A DNA stretch of 64,000 nucleotides from Drosophila persimilis (Eukaryota; Arthropoda; Insecta; Diptera; Drosophilidae): the NCBI RefSeq assembly GCF_003286085.1, contig NW_020825288.1, forward strand, positions 23,312,001-23,376,000. The letters are read 5' to 3'. Positions 36,501-48,390 of the stretch are shown piece by piece (position 1 is the stretch's first letter; each line of letters begins with the position of its first letter). A program made the position numbers and the translations under genes. The notes under the pieces were generated by a model. The model made no database searches and was not told the DNA's origin. It worked only from the letters and a program-made list of their open reading frames with translations.

Positions 36501-39500
36501 CCAGTGGCTTACACTCGGCTGAGTCCTGGTCAGAAATTTGATCATGCTGAGAACGAAGAACAGCAGACCGCGTGTTCCCGCCAGATACTTTTCACAGTAG
36601 CCGTCGGCAAATGCGTCATAGAGTGTCTCCCTTCTTTGCTCTATTTCACTCTCCTATGCCTCTCTCTGCGTTGTAATTTTAGCCAAAAACTTAGCTGGCT
36701 GTTAGCCGACTGTCAGAGCACCGTTTGACAGGCGGTTGTCACACAAAATCTGTGTAAATTGTGCCTCTAATTACAATTGACAATGTTTTTACAATAAATT
36801 GCGTGCCAGTTTGCGGCCTGTCTCCACCTCTTTGTGTGCCTCTGACTCTATGGCTCTCTGGCTCTGTGACTCTGGCTATTTGGGTTAAACAATCACAATT
36901 TTATGCTTAAATCAACTTGGAGGCGTTCGTGTGTTACAAATTTGTCTAAACGAAAGCGACAAACGATCCGAATACGTATCCCGCAAAAGGCAACCCATAT
37001 ACACACAACACACATCAGAACCTAAGCTGATTTGACAAGCACGCTTATGGCTTTTCATATTTTTGTATATTTTGTTTTTTGTATGCCCAAGAATTATGGA
37101 ATAACTTTGGTTTTATACGAACTGAAGACTAGCTTTTGAGTGCATCCATAAAGTGGAAGCCATTGATTGATTTTTGTCCTGAACTAATCCTTATATTTCT
37201 CCACTTCTTTAAGATATTTTCATAGGAATCGCAACATCTTTGCAACATTCCAAGCATTCCTCTAAAACCCAAAAATCATCTTTGGTTAGGGCATTCCGCA
37301 ATCATCATTCTGATTTTATATAAAACACATTTCTGGTTCTGCTGCCCGACTGTCTCTGCTCTCAGCTCTGTTCTTTTTTTGGCTGTTTAACATTTTTGCC
37401 CATATGAATAATGATTTCATTTTTCCCATCAGCTAATTTATACAAGTGGGGCAATGCGCGAGGGGCCCTTGGTGCGATTTAGAGGATTAGTCAGGCCTTA
37501 CTTTTCCATAATTCTCGAAAAGCAGAGACCCCAGGTCTGAGTCCGAGTCGGAGTCGGAGTTGGAGTCAGAGTCAGAGTCCCAGTCCCAGTCCAAGCTGTG
37601 GCCTCTACCTGTGCCCTGGCTCGAGGTTGCGTCCGTGTGCAGATATAAAAAATATGCAAGATGACAGTTTAATTTTATGGTTTGTCTGCTGCTGATCAGT
37701 TCTTTATGCGCTGAAATTTTATTCTTATTTGTGCTCCTCTCTGATCTCAGTCTGTCTCTATCTGCAATCTTGTGCCTGCCGTCTCTTTCGGGGATCCGAT
37801 GGAATGCGAAATGGAGTCTGGTACGTGGCTACTTTTGGCTCCTTTCGGTGAGGAATTTAATTAATTTGAGCGCGACTTCTAATGACAAAGTGGGCGTGAC
37901 CAAGGCTTAGGAATTGGAACGCGAAACTTGCCAAAAAAAAAATACAAATTTACGTCCCAGTGAAGAAGGGGAAATTTATCAAAAATAAGCCTCATTTATT
38001 AACTAGCTCGGGGTAAGCAGCTTATGTCCATCCAGCCATGGAACAGAGCCATCCAGGGGTTACGGCTACCTTCCACACTTCCATATCCACTGCCACTTCC
38101 ATTCGAATATTATGCAACAGCCTCAACAAAATGGCTACTTAGCTAATAGATTCAAATGGGAGACCAAAACAATGACAATGCTCGCACAAAAGGGTTGAGA
38201 GAACTAACCCCTGCCGCGTTTACAGCGCTCGCTCTCACTCTCTCTCTCTCGCGCTGTATCTAGGTTTTTTCGGGTAAATGGAATTATAATTCCTACAGGG
38301 GTTAAGGTAGATACATATATATCCATATATAAAACTGTTTTGACATTTGGTAAAATGCATAGCATGGAGATTCCTGAATAGAGAGAATGCAAAGCAACCC
38401 CCTCTCTGTTCAGGAGCGTAACGGGTGGACCGACAACGATGGTCTTTGTTGGGAGTGTTAGGGGTTCGGCGTTGAGGGTTGTCACTAATTAGAATGCATT
38501 TGCAAGATTATTATGCAGGAATATGTATATGTTTCTATATATATGGGCTGATCAGCGGGAATTGGCTGTGGGCCCAAAGCCAGAGCGAGGCTAAGTAGGC
38601 TTTTGAAGATCAAAAGAGATTATGTTCCTTATAAAGATGGCTCCTCATAGTGTAAAGAGTGCATTTTGTTACAAAAATACCTCTTAACAGAGCATAAAAT
38701 GTTGTTGGTTCATTCCCGTTGTTCCAAACGGCAACGTAACATGGTTTTATATTTCTTAAAATTACTTCTTACTTCTTAAGTACTTAATACCTCCTATAGA
38801 TATATTCCTATTACAAATCCTGTGCTTTTTACTTAAATTTCCCGTAGCCCCAAAGGGAATAATGAAGCTCTTACTTCGTGTCCAGTCAATAAATTCTCGA
38901 AACTTAACTTACATTCAGCTGTCAAATGCTTAGACCACACCAGAAATTTATATACTTTTTACTTTTGGCACATAAATCTCCAAAAAAAAAGGCAGTGAAG
39001 AGAAAACTTTGCGCCTTGTCTGAGTTTTTAACAGATTGCAATCGTGTGTCATGTCTGGTATTTGACACTTTAAATTGAGCGAAACGAATTCAAACATCAT
39101 GTCCACCCATATGGATATGGTTAGGTGAGTACTGGTACTCGATCGGATCTTGACGAAAAAGACCACGGGGAGTGGAGGGGAAGGAACGCTAATTAAATGA
39201 CGAATTTCCGTCTCTCTGTTGTCTCTCTGCTGCATTTGTCATTAGACCCCGTACATCTCCTAGAGAGAGGGCCGTAGCCATACCGAAAGCGTAACTAATT
39301 GATTTTCAGTTTGTTAGCCAGCGGGAGGGAGGGAGGTAGTTTTAGAGGATGGCTGACAGATCCTGGGCAGAGAGAGAGAGAGAGAGACCTCCTCGCACCA
39401 GGTAGTATAGGTAATCGCTCGAGCACATCGCAGGTTTTTATTCTCCTTCCCTTTCGATCCATTGTTCAAAAATTCTGAGAAGCCAAAACACACAGTTTAT

Positions 39501-42500
39501 GCGCAAAAATAAAAAGTGATTTTTGTCTCTCGCTTCGGATATGTGTCTGTATTTGTGTGTGTTTTTGTGAAAAACGTTGAACCCGCAATAAAGTCATCAA
39601 TCATTGACATTTGCCAGTATTTCGCTTTGGTTGAGTTTCGGTATTTTCAGAAATTATTCCATTGGCGCCGGAGTGGGCAAAAAATTAACAGAACCCAAGG
39701 CGTTAAGCAGTACGAATATTTGGAATATGTTAGAGAGGGTATAACAAATACGTAATATAACATTAATAGGTAGAAGATTGATAGAAATGTTTGTAGAGAA
39801 AGGAACCAGTGTGTACCCTCTCTACTATGCCCACCTAGACTTAACATCACGCCTCTGTTAACTCTCAATAGCACCTCTGTTAGCACGCTTAAAAGCTTCA
39901 TAAAAGTGTAAAATAATTGCATAATTCACTTCATCATTCAAAGACCAAACAAGTCCATAAAAGACTCATTAAAAAAACACTTGCACTCAATTAAATGGAG
40001 CCGTCCTGTAGCTGGAGGAAAGGATAAATGAGAGGTACAGAGGAGAGCAAGCTAATCAAACAAGGGTCGCTGCTACCAGGACAATGTTGAATGCTAAACT
40101 TTGCCCCCGCCACAACGTAATTGCACAACGAGTGCCTGCACTTCATGGAGACGACTTGGGGGATTGTAGAGCGGAGAGGGAGACCTAGAGCATAAGCTTA
40201 ATGAGCTTCCCAGGCTTCTGGAGAGGTAGAACGTGTGGTGGAGCCATGGTGGAGGGGCAAAAACTAACCACAAAGTTGTTGAATGCTCTTGCTGCAGTCG
40301 GCGGTGTGGATCTGGAGCCGGACCCGGACCCGGGATCCTGTGGCACGTTGTAGGTGTTAATGAATAAAGTTGTTTGTGGTCCAGCCAGAAGAGCGAAACA
40401 AAAAAGAGCATGTACAAAAAATATATGTATCTGGACATAAACCGCACACCATGATAAACGCCATTCATGTTGCCTGTCGTCTATCCACACACACAGAGGC
40501 ACAAGGCTTTGGCCCCCAGCAAGGTGTCAACTCTGGCTCCAACAAACACCAACAACAAAACGTACAAACGTTGATTGTATTTGTTGCATGGGGCAAGAGA
40601 AAAGAGTGCCAGCAGAGAAGAGGTAGCAGGGAATGGAGTCTGGAGTCTGGAGGCTGGACATGGGCCATTCCAGACGGCGACAACGACAGCGACGATGGTG
40701 ACAAGTGCAAAAGTCAGTGCACGCACACGAGTGAAAAGGGACAGACCTGCCAACTGGTCGAGAAAGAGCCCAACATTTTTGAGGTTATAGAAATTGTGTT
40801 TGACATGGAATGTCACAGAAATGCTTATTCTATGGAATGCTTAAAGATAATGTGATCAAAATAGAGAGAAAAGTTACAGTTAGAGCTTCTTAGAGCTCTT
40901 TTAAGTGTTTTTTATTATTTTAATATTTGAAACTCTAATTTTCTTTATAATAATTATAAATCAAAGGCAAATATCTAAACTACAAACTCTAGAACCAAAA
41001 CTGTGGACATACATATTCGCTTTAATCATGCGCCAACCCCAGGCTCACTCGCTCGCATCACCAAGTTCATCTCATATATGGGTAAAATATTCGACGACGA
41101 TCCAAAGAATATAACACAGAGATATGGTCAAACAGTATGTACAATGAATGAGTACCAACACATGATCTATAACGAACTGAACTTTATGGTCCAAAAACCG
41201 TAGCTTAATGACTTAGTGCTGATTTCTGCAGCTGTGCCGAGCCGTTCCATTGAGGTTTATGACTGGCCAAGTGGACCACCCCACCTCATTAAAACCACGT
41301 ACAAAAAAATTACCCATTAAAATCAATTAAAAAAGGGGGCAAACAGAAAGAACAAACATAAAATGCAAAAACACACGAGAACAAAGTTGCAGGAAAACAA
41401 CAAACAAATATGTATAATTGCTTTAAAATGGCGCCACTCGATTTAACAAAACCTCTATAGACCAGATGCAAACAATCATCGGAGGCATAATGAAAACGCT
41501 AAAATCGCCAACAGCCAACAGCCACAACAGTTCAGAGCAGAATAACAGGTCCTGCCCTATAGGCCGGGTGCAGGCATTATCCTGGCCTGGCAGCGTCCTC
41601 CGTTTATTAAATCAGGGAGGAACCGGCAGCCCGAGGACAACGAGTGTGCGGAGTAGGGCACAGCTAGACAGCGACCATTGCCACAACAATATCTGGTGTA
41701 TCCAGAAAATGGCGTTTTATATATGTACGAGTATTGCTTGGCATACTCGTATTTTACTCATTTCGTTTTGCTTTAATTTTGGCTTTCCATACTTTGTTCC
41801 TCCCTCCGTTTTCCCTCTGTTTCGCGCGTGGGCTTTAACAAGTTTTTCTTTCTTTTTGGGTTTCGAGGGGATTAGGTGGCTTTATATTTTTATAAATTGA
41901 ATTAAAATATGATTTTTGTTATCTTCCCTCGCTTGGAATGCTTCATTAAAAGTCTGTGTATTCAGCACCCAAACAGAAATGAATCTTTCGATTAGAAATG
42001 TTTCTTGAAACGATTCGAAATTAGCCTGAGATTTGGACAACATGAGAGGTTATTTTTGGTTTCTAGTCTTCCCCTATTTGCACACTCATCCGAAGGTAAT
42101 TAAAATGTTTCGTTTTGATTTTCAAGACGCCGCCGCCATATTGTAGTCGATTTGGAACAATCATGTGGCATCATAATGATCTCTTGGGGCATTCATTGTG
42201 AATCGGTTGCTGTATGTACGATATGATGATATTTTTGACTAATTTCATTTTTGTTTCTTTCTTTTCCATCCGATGATGTTGCAGAAATTGAGTTTTTTTT
42301 TAAGGTCTCTATGATTGGTCGGCTAGGGCTACAAATTGCTGAAGATATTGTACATATTGATGGACTTTCAAGTGGCCGACGCACAACTTCATTAGAGAGT
42401 CGGGGCTTCGGGGATCCCGAGGCCTTTAACCTCTGTTTTTTCGGGCCACTTGAACTACGAGTACGTAACGTACCTCCCTCTCCCTTCCTGGTTCACCATC

Positions 42501-44715
42501 TCTGCTCCCTATATAAATCAAAAATTCAATCAGCATCGTTGCTTGGGTTAAATGTCCCTTGGATGCTGCTGGTGTTTGTTTTTATTGCCTTGACACCAAC
42601 ACAAACACAGAAACACACAAACCCCAACACAAACACACACACACACATGTGTTGACACGTGTCAAAACTTCCGTTTGTAATCGCACGGAAATACTCGTAC
42701 TTCTTTGGCACTTTGTGCCTCTGCCCTCTCCAAAAAACCCATCGAAATATCGAAATTGGGGTAACATTTCGAGTAGATTACTGCCTGTTTTGCAAACATT
42801 TCACCGCACCGTTCTCTCAGCAGTTTGTTTTATATACTTTTGTGTGCTTTCTGTTCGGGCCTCTCTATGGTACATTAAGTTCTTGATTTAGATTATGCAA
42901 AGGTTATTTATGGGCTCGTTGGCACTCTGGTTTTGGTTTTGGCCGATGGCAGCGGGTCGAAAAATGATAAGTGGGTGTGTAAAAACGTAGCAGAGCAGTC
43001 AAGTACGTGTTTATGGATCTATGCGATATGATCTGCTTTAATTGTCGGCCATTAAGACGGTGATAGCTGATGGGAGGGGTCAAAAAACTATGCTAAACAA
43101 GGTGGAAGATTATAATTGTCTTAGGAATCAAACACATAAGAGTTAAAGCATCTGAGCTAGCTCGGAAATAAAGATATTTGTTAGCTTTTCTTGGTCTAGA
43201 AAAATATATTTACATATCTCGAATCCAAGCAGATCTGATCCCTTTTCGCATAAAACCACAATACTTTCTTTCAAAACATTTGTGTTGAGGATTTTCCATG
43301 CCGTTTATCCACAACTGGTGTTGTCTCTAAGGCCCGATACGATCCGAAAGTTAAAGTCAAGAGCTGTTCACAGGGCTTAGCCAGAGGAAGAGTTGAAGTC
43401 GAAGGAATTATCCGTGTTAGGACAACTTTGACGGGTATTTGCAACAGAGGGCAAGGAGAAGGGCTTAGGATGCAGAAATTTTACAGGTGTCATAAAAGAA
43501 GGCCCGCGCGTAGGATGGTGGCGGGTTAAGCCAGGGGTGGGCGTTGCACCGACTTTTGCCGTCGGAACGCACGCCCACCTCAAGCCGAAGGGATTTACAT
43601 GCCCCGGAAAGGGTTAAACCCACGGCAAGGTGAACCGATGTGGAGGATGTGGTAGAGCTGGAAGGAGGCGGTTCCATGTGCGACTTACCCGTGTGCGTTC
43701 GCTTGTGGATCTTGAGGTTCTCGCTGCGGGCGAATACCTTGCCACAGCCGGGATGCGGACAGGCGAATGGCTTCTCGCCGGTGTGGACGCGTATGTGGTT
43801 GACCAGCTTGTACTTGGCCTTGAAGGGACGTCCGTTGCGCGAGCACCCGATCCAGAAGCAGGCATGGGTGGTGCACTCCGGCCCCCCCACATGCTCCACC
43901 GTCAGGTGGGTGACGATCTCGTGCATCGAGTGGAAGATCTTGTTGCAGGTCTTCCGCCCGCCAGCCTGCACCAGCCCCGGCTGATCCGGATCTATCCACA
44001 GGCACTGCATCTCCTGCTTGATGCTGGAGGCCGACGAGGCTGGCTGGTGGCGCATGTAGCGGAGAAAAGCTCCTGCCCCCGCTGGATGCATGGCGCTCAT
44101 GGCATGATGTGCCGGGTGATGCACTGCGGCAGCGGCCGCGTGATGGTGTGCTGCCGCATGCACAGCCGCCGACGGGAAGTTTCCATGATGCTGGTACGGA
44201 TGGGTGGCATAGGCATCCGCCATTCCCATTCGCATCTGGTGCTGGTGATGGTGGGCCGCCGCGGCGGCATGGTGGTGGCTGTGGAACGGATGCTGGCCAA
44301 AGCCGGAGCTCAGCTCGGCGGCCGCCGCCTGGGCGGGAAAGCTGGAGAAGATCATTGAATCAGCTGCGGCCGAGCTAGCGGCCTGACCGGCACTGCCGGA
44401 CACCCCATAGTCCGTGTCGCGTCGCCCCAGCAGGAAGTCCCGGGAGGCATAGCTGTTGAAGTGCCCGTAGCCCGAGTTCTGATAGGCTGCCGCCGTCACC
44501 GCGGAGGAGTCCGTGCTGCCCTCCAGTTGCTGCTGCTGCTGTTGCTGTTGCTGCTGGTGCTGTTGCTGCTGCTGCTGGCTGGCCATGTCGTGTTGTTGCT
44601 GCTGCTGTTGGTTGCTGCCACTGCCGCTGGCTGACGTTGTGGTGTTTGGGGACATGCGGAGTCCATAGCTGGCCAGATGATGCTGGGCCGGCTCGATAAA
44701 GGCGTTCATCATCAT
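26836..44715 (-). CDS. opa: odd-paired, Zic-family C2H2 zinc-finger transcription factor (whole coding span, three coding exons)
   Basis: Joining 44715-43689, 27903-27734 and 27576-26836 on the minus strand gives 645 codons plus stop. The product is a nuclear DNA-binding protein. In D. melanogaster it is a pair-rule-class segmentation regulator needed for wingless and engrailed activation, a temporal and pioneer-like factor at cellularisation, and is required for midgut morphogenesis. Visible parts: Gln runs at 36-41, 47-52 and 54-63; the Zic-Opa conserved SRDFLLGRR at 91-99; Ala/His-rich tracts at about 145-205; five Zic fingers from 238 to 401; and a Ser-rich, Gln-rich (about 500-530) and His/Ala-rich C-terminal half. 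All finger ligands are present. The length differs from the roughly 609 residues of melanogaster mainly through homopolymer runs. No frameshift or stop was seen, so the gene looks functional. Confidence 0.95.
27577..27733 (-). other. opa: opa intron 2 (157 nt)
   Basis: A phase 0 intron from GTGAGT to TTCAG inside zinc finger 5, between K399 and V400. No other feature is visible in it. Confidence 0.9.
27734..27903 (-). CDS. opa: opa coding exon 2 (finger 4 and most of finger 5)
   Basis: The acceptor CTTTTAG ends at 27904. The exon opens with GA, which completes Gly343, then EKPFKC. Residues 344-399 include finger 4 (C349, C354, H367, H371) and three ligands of finger 5 (C379, C384, H397). It ends in phase 0 after K399 at the donor GTGAGT (27733-27728). 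The 170-nt length restores the frame set by exon 1. The boundary at the HTG|EKP linker is typical of Zic genes. Confidence 0.95.
29401..30033 (+). other. 210-codon open frame in opa intron 1, coding status doubtful
   Basis: It begins with a true ATG and runs 210 codons antisense to opa within its big intron. The N-terminus has a run of six Val; otherwise no domain, clear signal peptide or biased codon use is seen. An open frame of this length can arise by chance in 64 kb. I record it because it is the longest ATG frame in gene-free DNA lacking a simple-repeat explanation. Confidence 0.1.
30032..30058. repeat. (GAGGCAT)n heptamer repeat
   Basis: About four tandem heptamers, inside opa intron 1 at the end of the 210-codon open frame. 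Confidence 0.8.
30764..30796. repeat. (GTTCC)n/(TTTCC)n pentamer repeat
   Basis: About six pentamers related to GTTCC and TTTCC, in opa intron 1. Confidence 0.75.
30901..30931. repeat. (GT)n microsatellite
   Basis: An interrupted GT dinucleotide tract of about 30 bp, in opa intron 1. Confidence 0.75.
32265..32355. repeat. 22-bp tandem array with GATA-factor sites
   Basis: Three adjacent 22-bp units (32265-32286, 32287-32308, 32309-32330) share the core AACAGRGCGATA, and a diverged continuation runs to about 32355. Each unit holds one GATA core: GATAA at 32276 and 32298, GATAG at 32320, then GATAA at 32340 and 32351. Spacing within the regular part is exactly 22 bp, about two helical turns. 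It lies inside opa intron 1. A binding role is inferred from the motif only. Confidence 0.8.
33467..33496. repeat. (ATC)n trinucleotide repeat
   Basis: About nine ATC units with one interruption, in opa intron 1. Confidence 0.8.
34261..34330. repeat. Imperfect (TCTGGC/TCTCTG)n hexamer minisatellite
   Basis: About 70 bp of degenerate pyrimidine-rich hexamers in opa intron 1. It produces Ser/Val/Gly and Arg/Asp/Gln pseudo-frames on the two strands. Confidence 0.8.
35612..35650. repeat. (GAAGCC)n hexamer repeat
   Basis: About six hexamers related to GAAGCC, in opa intron 1. Confidence 0.75.
37534..37592. repeat. (GAGTCN)n hexamer repeat
   Basis: About nine hexamers drifting from GAGTCC/GAGTCG through GAGTCA to CAGTCC, in opa intron 1. 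Confidence 0.85.
39370..39387. repeat. (GA)n microsatellite
   Basis: An 18-bp GA tract in opa intron 1, 12 bp from a CAGGTAG motif (39399-39405). GAGA and Zelda-type motifs next to each other are a known arrangement in early fly enhancers; function here is inference. Confidence 0.8.
39399..39405 (+). promoter_or_regulatory. CAGGTAG (Zelda/TAGteam-type) motif beside a GA tract
   Basis: An exact CAGGTAG, the optimal binding heptamer of Zelda, the early zygotic activator in Drosophila. It sits in opa intron 1, 12 bp from an 18-bp GA tract and about 5.6 kb downstream of the opa promoter. A heptamer occurs by chance about every 8 kb on two strands, so one site is weak evidence. Confidence 0.3.
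42594..42650. repeat. (CA)n-rich microsatellite
   Basis: Mixed ACAA/ACAC units ending in a pure CA run, in opa intron 1. Confidence 0.75.
43689..44715 (-). CDS. opa: opa coding exon 1 (N-terminus, fingers 1-3)
   Basis: The exon starts with three consecutive Met codons at 44715 and ends after the first base of Gly343 at the donor GTAAGT (43688-43683). It encodes residues 1-342 plus one base. Finger 1 is the atypical Zic type with the C-x-W signature (C238, W240, C257, H270, H275). Finger 2 has C286, W288, C291, H307, H311, and finger 3 has C319, C324, H337, H341. The SRDFLLGRR motif at 91-99 is the ZOC motif of Zic proteins. The Gln runs are coded by mixed CAG/CAA on the minus strand (about 44523-44625). 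The first of the three ATGs is taken as the start because it matches the melanogaster protein; there is a 5'UTR-like leader and no nearer upstream in-frame ATG. Confidence 0.95.
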
Positions 44716-44995
44716 CTTGGAAAGTTTGTATTGTTTTCTTGGTTATTTTCAATGAAGTTTTTTATAAGTTGTTCGGGCTTTTTCCTAGGCCAAAGCCCAT
44801 CACCACACTTGACACCTCACTAAGCTTGTATTTTCTCTCTATGTATTTTTGTTTTGATATCTCTTGTATCGTAAATATTTGCTTTGCTTTCGAATATTAT
44901 TTCAAGAAACACTCGCGCGCGTTTTCTACCGTTTTTCTCAGCGTTCGAACTCGAACTCGAAACGAACTTAACGTTTCAAGACGCGCAGCAGGAAT
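44716..44995 (-). other. opa: opa 5'UTR (if unspliced)
   Basis: A 280-nt A-rich leader lies between the predicted transcription start and the ATG triplet. I saw no strong donor/acceptor pair inside it, but a non-coding first exon further upstream cannot be ruled out. Confidence 0.5.
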
Positions 44996-44997
44996 GA
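44964..44997 (-). promoter_or_regulatory. opa: opa core promoter: Inr + DPE
   Basis: On the minus strand the Inr TCATTC (44997-44992) matches TCAKTY with +1 at A44995. Counting from that A, positions +28 to +32 (44968-44964) read AGTTC, an exact match to the DPE consensus RGWYV at its required spacing. No good TATA box is at -30; the CATATA near -36 is off consensus and off position. DPE promoters are common at Drosophila developmental transcription-factor genes. The position 280 nt upstream of the start codon suits a promoter. Confidence 0.6.
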
Positions 44998-47900
44998 AAT
45001 GCCCAACAGCTCCTGAAATTCTAGCTATATGTCTCGGCCGATCGTCGCCTGCGTGCGAGCGAGCACACAACACGCCAGCGGCGCAAGAAGCACTCGATCC
45101 CCTCTGCCAGAGCGAGCAGGCCATACTCCACTCAGTGGTGAGTTTTCGCCGCTGTGGTGTGTTTCACTCAGCCCACCACTCGATTGGATGGAGCAGAGCT
45201 ATAGGTGCGAGTGCAATGGCTAGTAGAAAATGGCTGACTGCTGGCCCTCCAACCATACGAGAGACGAGTGCAGCAGCACACCATCCGTTCAAAAGCAAGT
45301 CCATTGGAAATGTATAGCTCTGTATGGCCATCTCTTTCTGTTCTCAGGGGTAAACTGGTTTCTTGTCAGAAATTAACACCCACTGTGGTTGGCCTGTGGG
45401 TGGTTTGCCTCATCTCTGGTTTGGTTCCGCCGCGGGGTCGGGGCGTCGACCCAGCATGCGCCTGTGCATGGGGCCCCGATGCTGATTGGACCGCCGCGCG
45501 ACCAATTGAAAGCTACCGTACATGCATTTTTCATCAAGTTTTTCGCACTAATTTCACAAAGTTTATTTTTCATTGTCGCTGGCGGGGCTGAAATGTTTTT
45601 CATTATTTTTCGGTGGGCTCCTCCGACCCTCCGGCGCTCCGTTCCTGCCCCCCGCCTCTTCAGCTGTCAGTTTATCAAATTAGTTGTTTATTTTATTGAT
45701 TTTAATGATATTAAGCACATTCTATCCACGGACATTGGCGATTTCTGTTTGGTTTGGGAAAACATTTTTTCGATTGCGATTGCGTAATGAAGACATAAAT
45801 TTTCATTAGCCCGCTCCGTTTTCATTTCTTAATTTATGGAATTTCAAATAAGCTTTAAGTATATGTACAAAATTGATACGATCTATTCCCATTCGATTGG
45901 ATTCGATTTGATTCTACCGAGTGTTTGGTGGTTTAACTAATTGGTTTTTTTCTGAACTGATATTTTGAGGTTTGGTGCTGTTTTTAAAGGGCTTTGGTTT
46001 TCTATATGTTTTTTCTCTAATATTCTTTATTTTGTTAATATAAAAATATGTTTAAAATTTAATTGAAACGCAATATTCCTTCCTCTTCCGCGTTTTTGAG
46101 CTTCAATATCTTCTATGAATATGGAAAACCATATTCTTTCTCTATTAATAATGCCAATAACCATATGGAGGTTCTCTTCAACAGTTCTGCCATAATATGT
46201 ATGTATCCTAGAACACCTCTATCCAAGCCGTTAAAATTGGCAGTAAATTGTGACATTAACTGTCGCCGCAGCCTTTGGGCAATGGCCGTCAAACGATTCT
46301 GGCCAAACGCTTCGACGACTATTAAAATGTCAAAACAACTCCGCGGCAATCGAGTGCCAGGCCCGACCCCAATGCCATATTTGGGATCCAGGCGAGACCA
46401 TAAAACATGAAAGAATTGCACCAAACTGGCGGAGGCCCCATCCCGCAGAGCATCAACGACAAATGTCATTCGAAATGAAGCCATTGCTCCAGATAGAGAT
46501 GGAGAAAGGGGCAGAGCGGGAGAGGGTGGGAAGGGGAGAGGGTTGGGAAAGCATTATACAGAGCGAACTGGAGAGTGGGATAGTGCCTGATGAAGATGGA
46601 GACGTTGTCGGCTGAAGTGGATTTCTAGCGCATTGCCGTAGAACGAGCTACTCCCATAAATAATGCATTTCCAGCCACTTGAAAATGGAAGCGAAAAATG
46701 CAATAAACTTTTGGAATAACAACAACAAAACAGAAAAATAAACCAGAAGCTATGGCAAAACAACAAATTAGAAACCTAGAATCCACAAAAACAAATTTAG
46801 AAATGAGGAATCCTAAAACAAACAGCCCCATGGCATAGAACTGGACACAGCAGGTTGCATTCTCCACTCAAGTGGACAGCTAGGAAAGCTCCAAGAGAAG
46901 CGCATAGAAAGCCTTTCACGATAGCGAGAGCACCAGTTATAAGCAAGAACATTGGCATTTCGTATGAAAAACGTGTCATATTCTATTATTTTGCTATTAA
47001 CATTTTTCCCATTAATGGTAGCAAGTATTTGATACCCAATATAATCCCTTAACTTCACCCCAATCCAAATTAAAGCTCTTCTTAATCAGTTTTGGCCACA
47101 AAAAAGTGGGCAAACAGTGGGCGTTGACTTGAGGCAAATGGACTCGTGTCATGGACTGTGAAACAGCCAAAGCCACAGCCATAGCCAGAGCCCGAGCCCG
47201 AGTCAAAATCAAAACCATAACCGTGTGGACGCCTTTGGCACATGCCGCGATCCCAGCGGCGTACAGGTCTCTGCCTGGGGTTCGCGTTCGCTCGAGTGTT
47301 CCTCCATATACAAAGTGAATGCAAAGAGAGTGAGAAGTCTCGCAGAGAAAGAGAGGTTGAGAATACGAGTGCATGTGGAAAAGCGTGGGAGTATTTGTCC
47401 AACTGGTTTTCATAGGTATTTTATTTCCAGTCTTTTGTGGATTTGATTGAAGTGATTGGCAGAAGGGGGGATTTACGAGTATGTATGAGAAAAGTCAATG
47501 GGAAAGAGGGGTCCTTTAAAGAGGGTTCTGTACAGAAAATTATGGAAGAACGTGCGAAAGATTAGGGAGTACTTTGATTAAGTCTACACAGACTTTTAGT
47601 TTTAGTTTGAAAAAGAGCAAATATACTTTTCAACAGTATTTAAAAAAAAGATCGAACCGATGAATTGATTTTGTTTCATTTCCGTGTGCGAATTTCCCTA
47701 AGGACCTTCAAATTATCTCTAATTACCCCCAAAAAACCTCAGCAACCACTTCCCATTGCACAATCCACCCACCCATCAGGTAGGAACAGCAAAAAGTAAA
47801 TTTGCACAACCCGCAAAAAATATTAAGAACTTGGCACTGTTAATCCGTAGGCGTGATAGCCTCGAGAAGAGGATTACAGTTTGCCAACATAGCTTACAAA

Positions 47901-48326
47901 AGTCAATTTTTTTATGACCCATGATCCCAAGACACCGGAACAACGCACCAGACACACGGCAAACCCGGCAACTGGCAATCCTGGCAAGAAATCGGAAAAA
48001 TAAAATTTGGGAAAAATTATATGCATCATAAAGTTTTCGCCGGAGAAGGAAAGAGAACAATTTTGCTTCAAAAGAATCATAAAAAAAAGTGCGTGACAAG
48101 GAGGGAACGAGAACGATAGAGGGAGGCACATCTGACAAGGTCGTGTCAACCATAAATATTTACATGTCATAAACATCAAGGTGAGGCCCAGGCCCAGGCC
48201 AAGGATCACATCCTTTTTCCGCAAGGCGTTTTCCATTGAACAGTCGACACATACAAAGGCTGAAACGGAAACCTTGAAGCAAATTTTATGGTCTGAATTG
48301 GCAGTTTAGCAAGTAAACCTCGGCCC

Positions 48327-48390
48327 CTGGTCCCGGTCCCGGTCCTCATCCCTGTTCTGGTCCTGGTCCTGGTGCTGGTCCCTGTTCCCC
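48327..48390. repeat. Imperfect (GGTCCT/GGTCCC)n hexamer minisatellite
   Basis: About ten degenerate GGTCCN hexamers upstream of opa. Confidence 0.8.

Larger units (their letters stand above)
27904..43688 (-). other. opa: opa intron 1 (15.8 kb)
   Basis: A phase 1 intron with donor GTAAGT and acceptor TTTTAG. It contains no supported nested gene. The largest ATG open frame, 210 codons at 29401-30033 on the plus strand, has no recognisable features. The intron carries a 22-bp GATA-site array near 32.3 kb, GA and hexamer repeats, and CAGGTAG motifs at 37605 and 39399. Its size and the AT/GC mosaic are typical of enhancer-bearing introns of developmental regulators. Confidence 0.85.

Noticed and set aside
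43465..43688. Read-through C-terminus of the opa exon 1 frame (K-S-H-M-E-P-P-P onward)
   Set aside because: The frame passes through a perfect GTAAGT donor into the intron. Conservation of finger 4 in exon 2 shows that splicing is the real continuation.
43630..44358. 242-codon plus-strand frame opposite opa exon 1
   Set aside because: Antisense shadow of the conserved zinc-finger exon.
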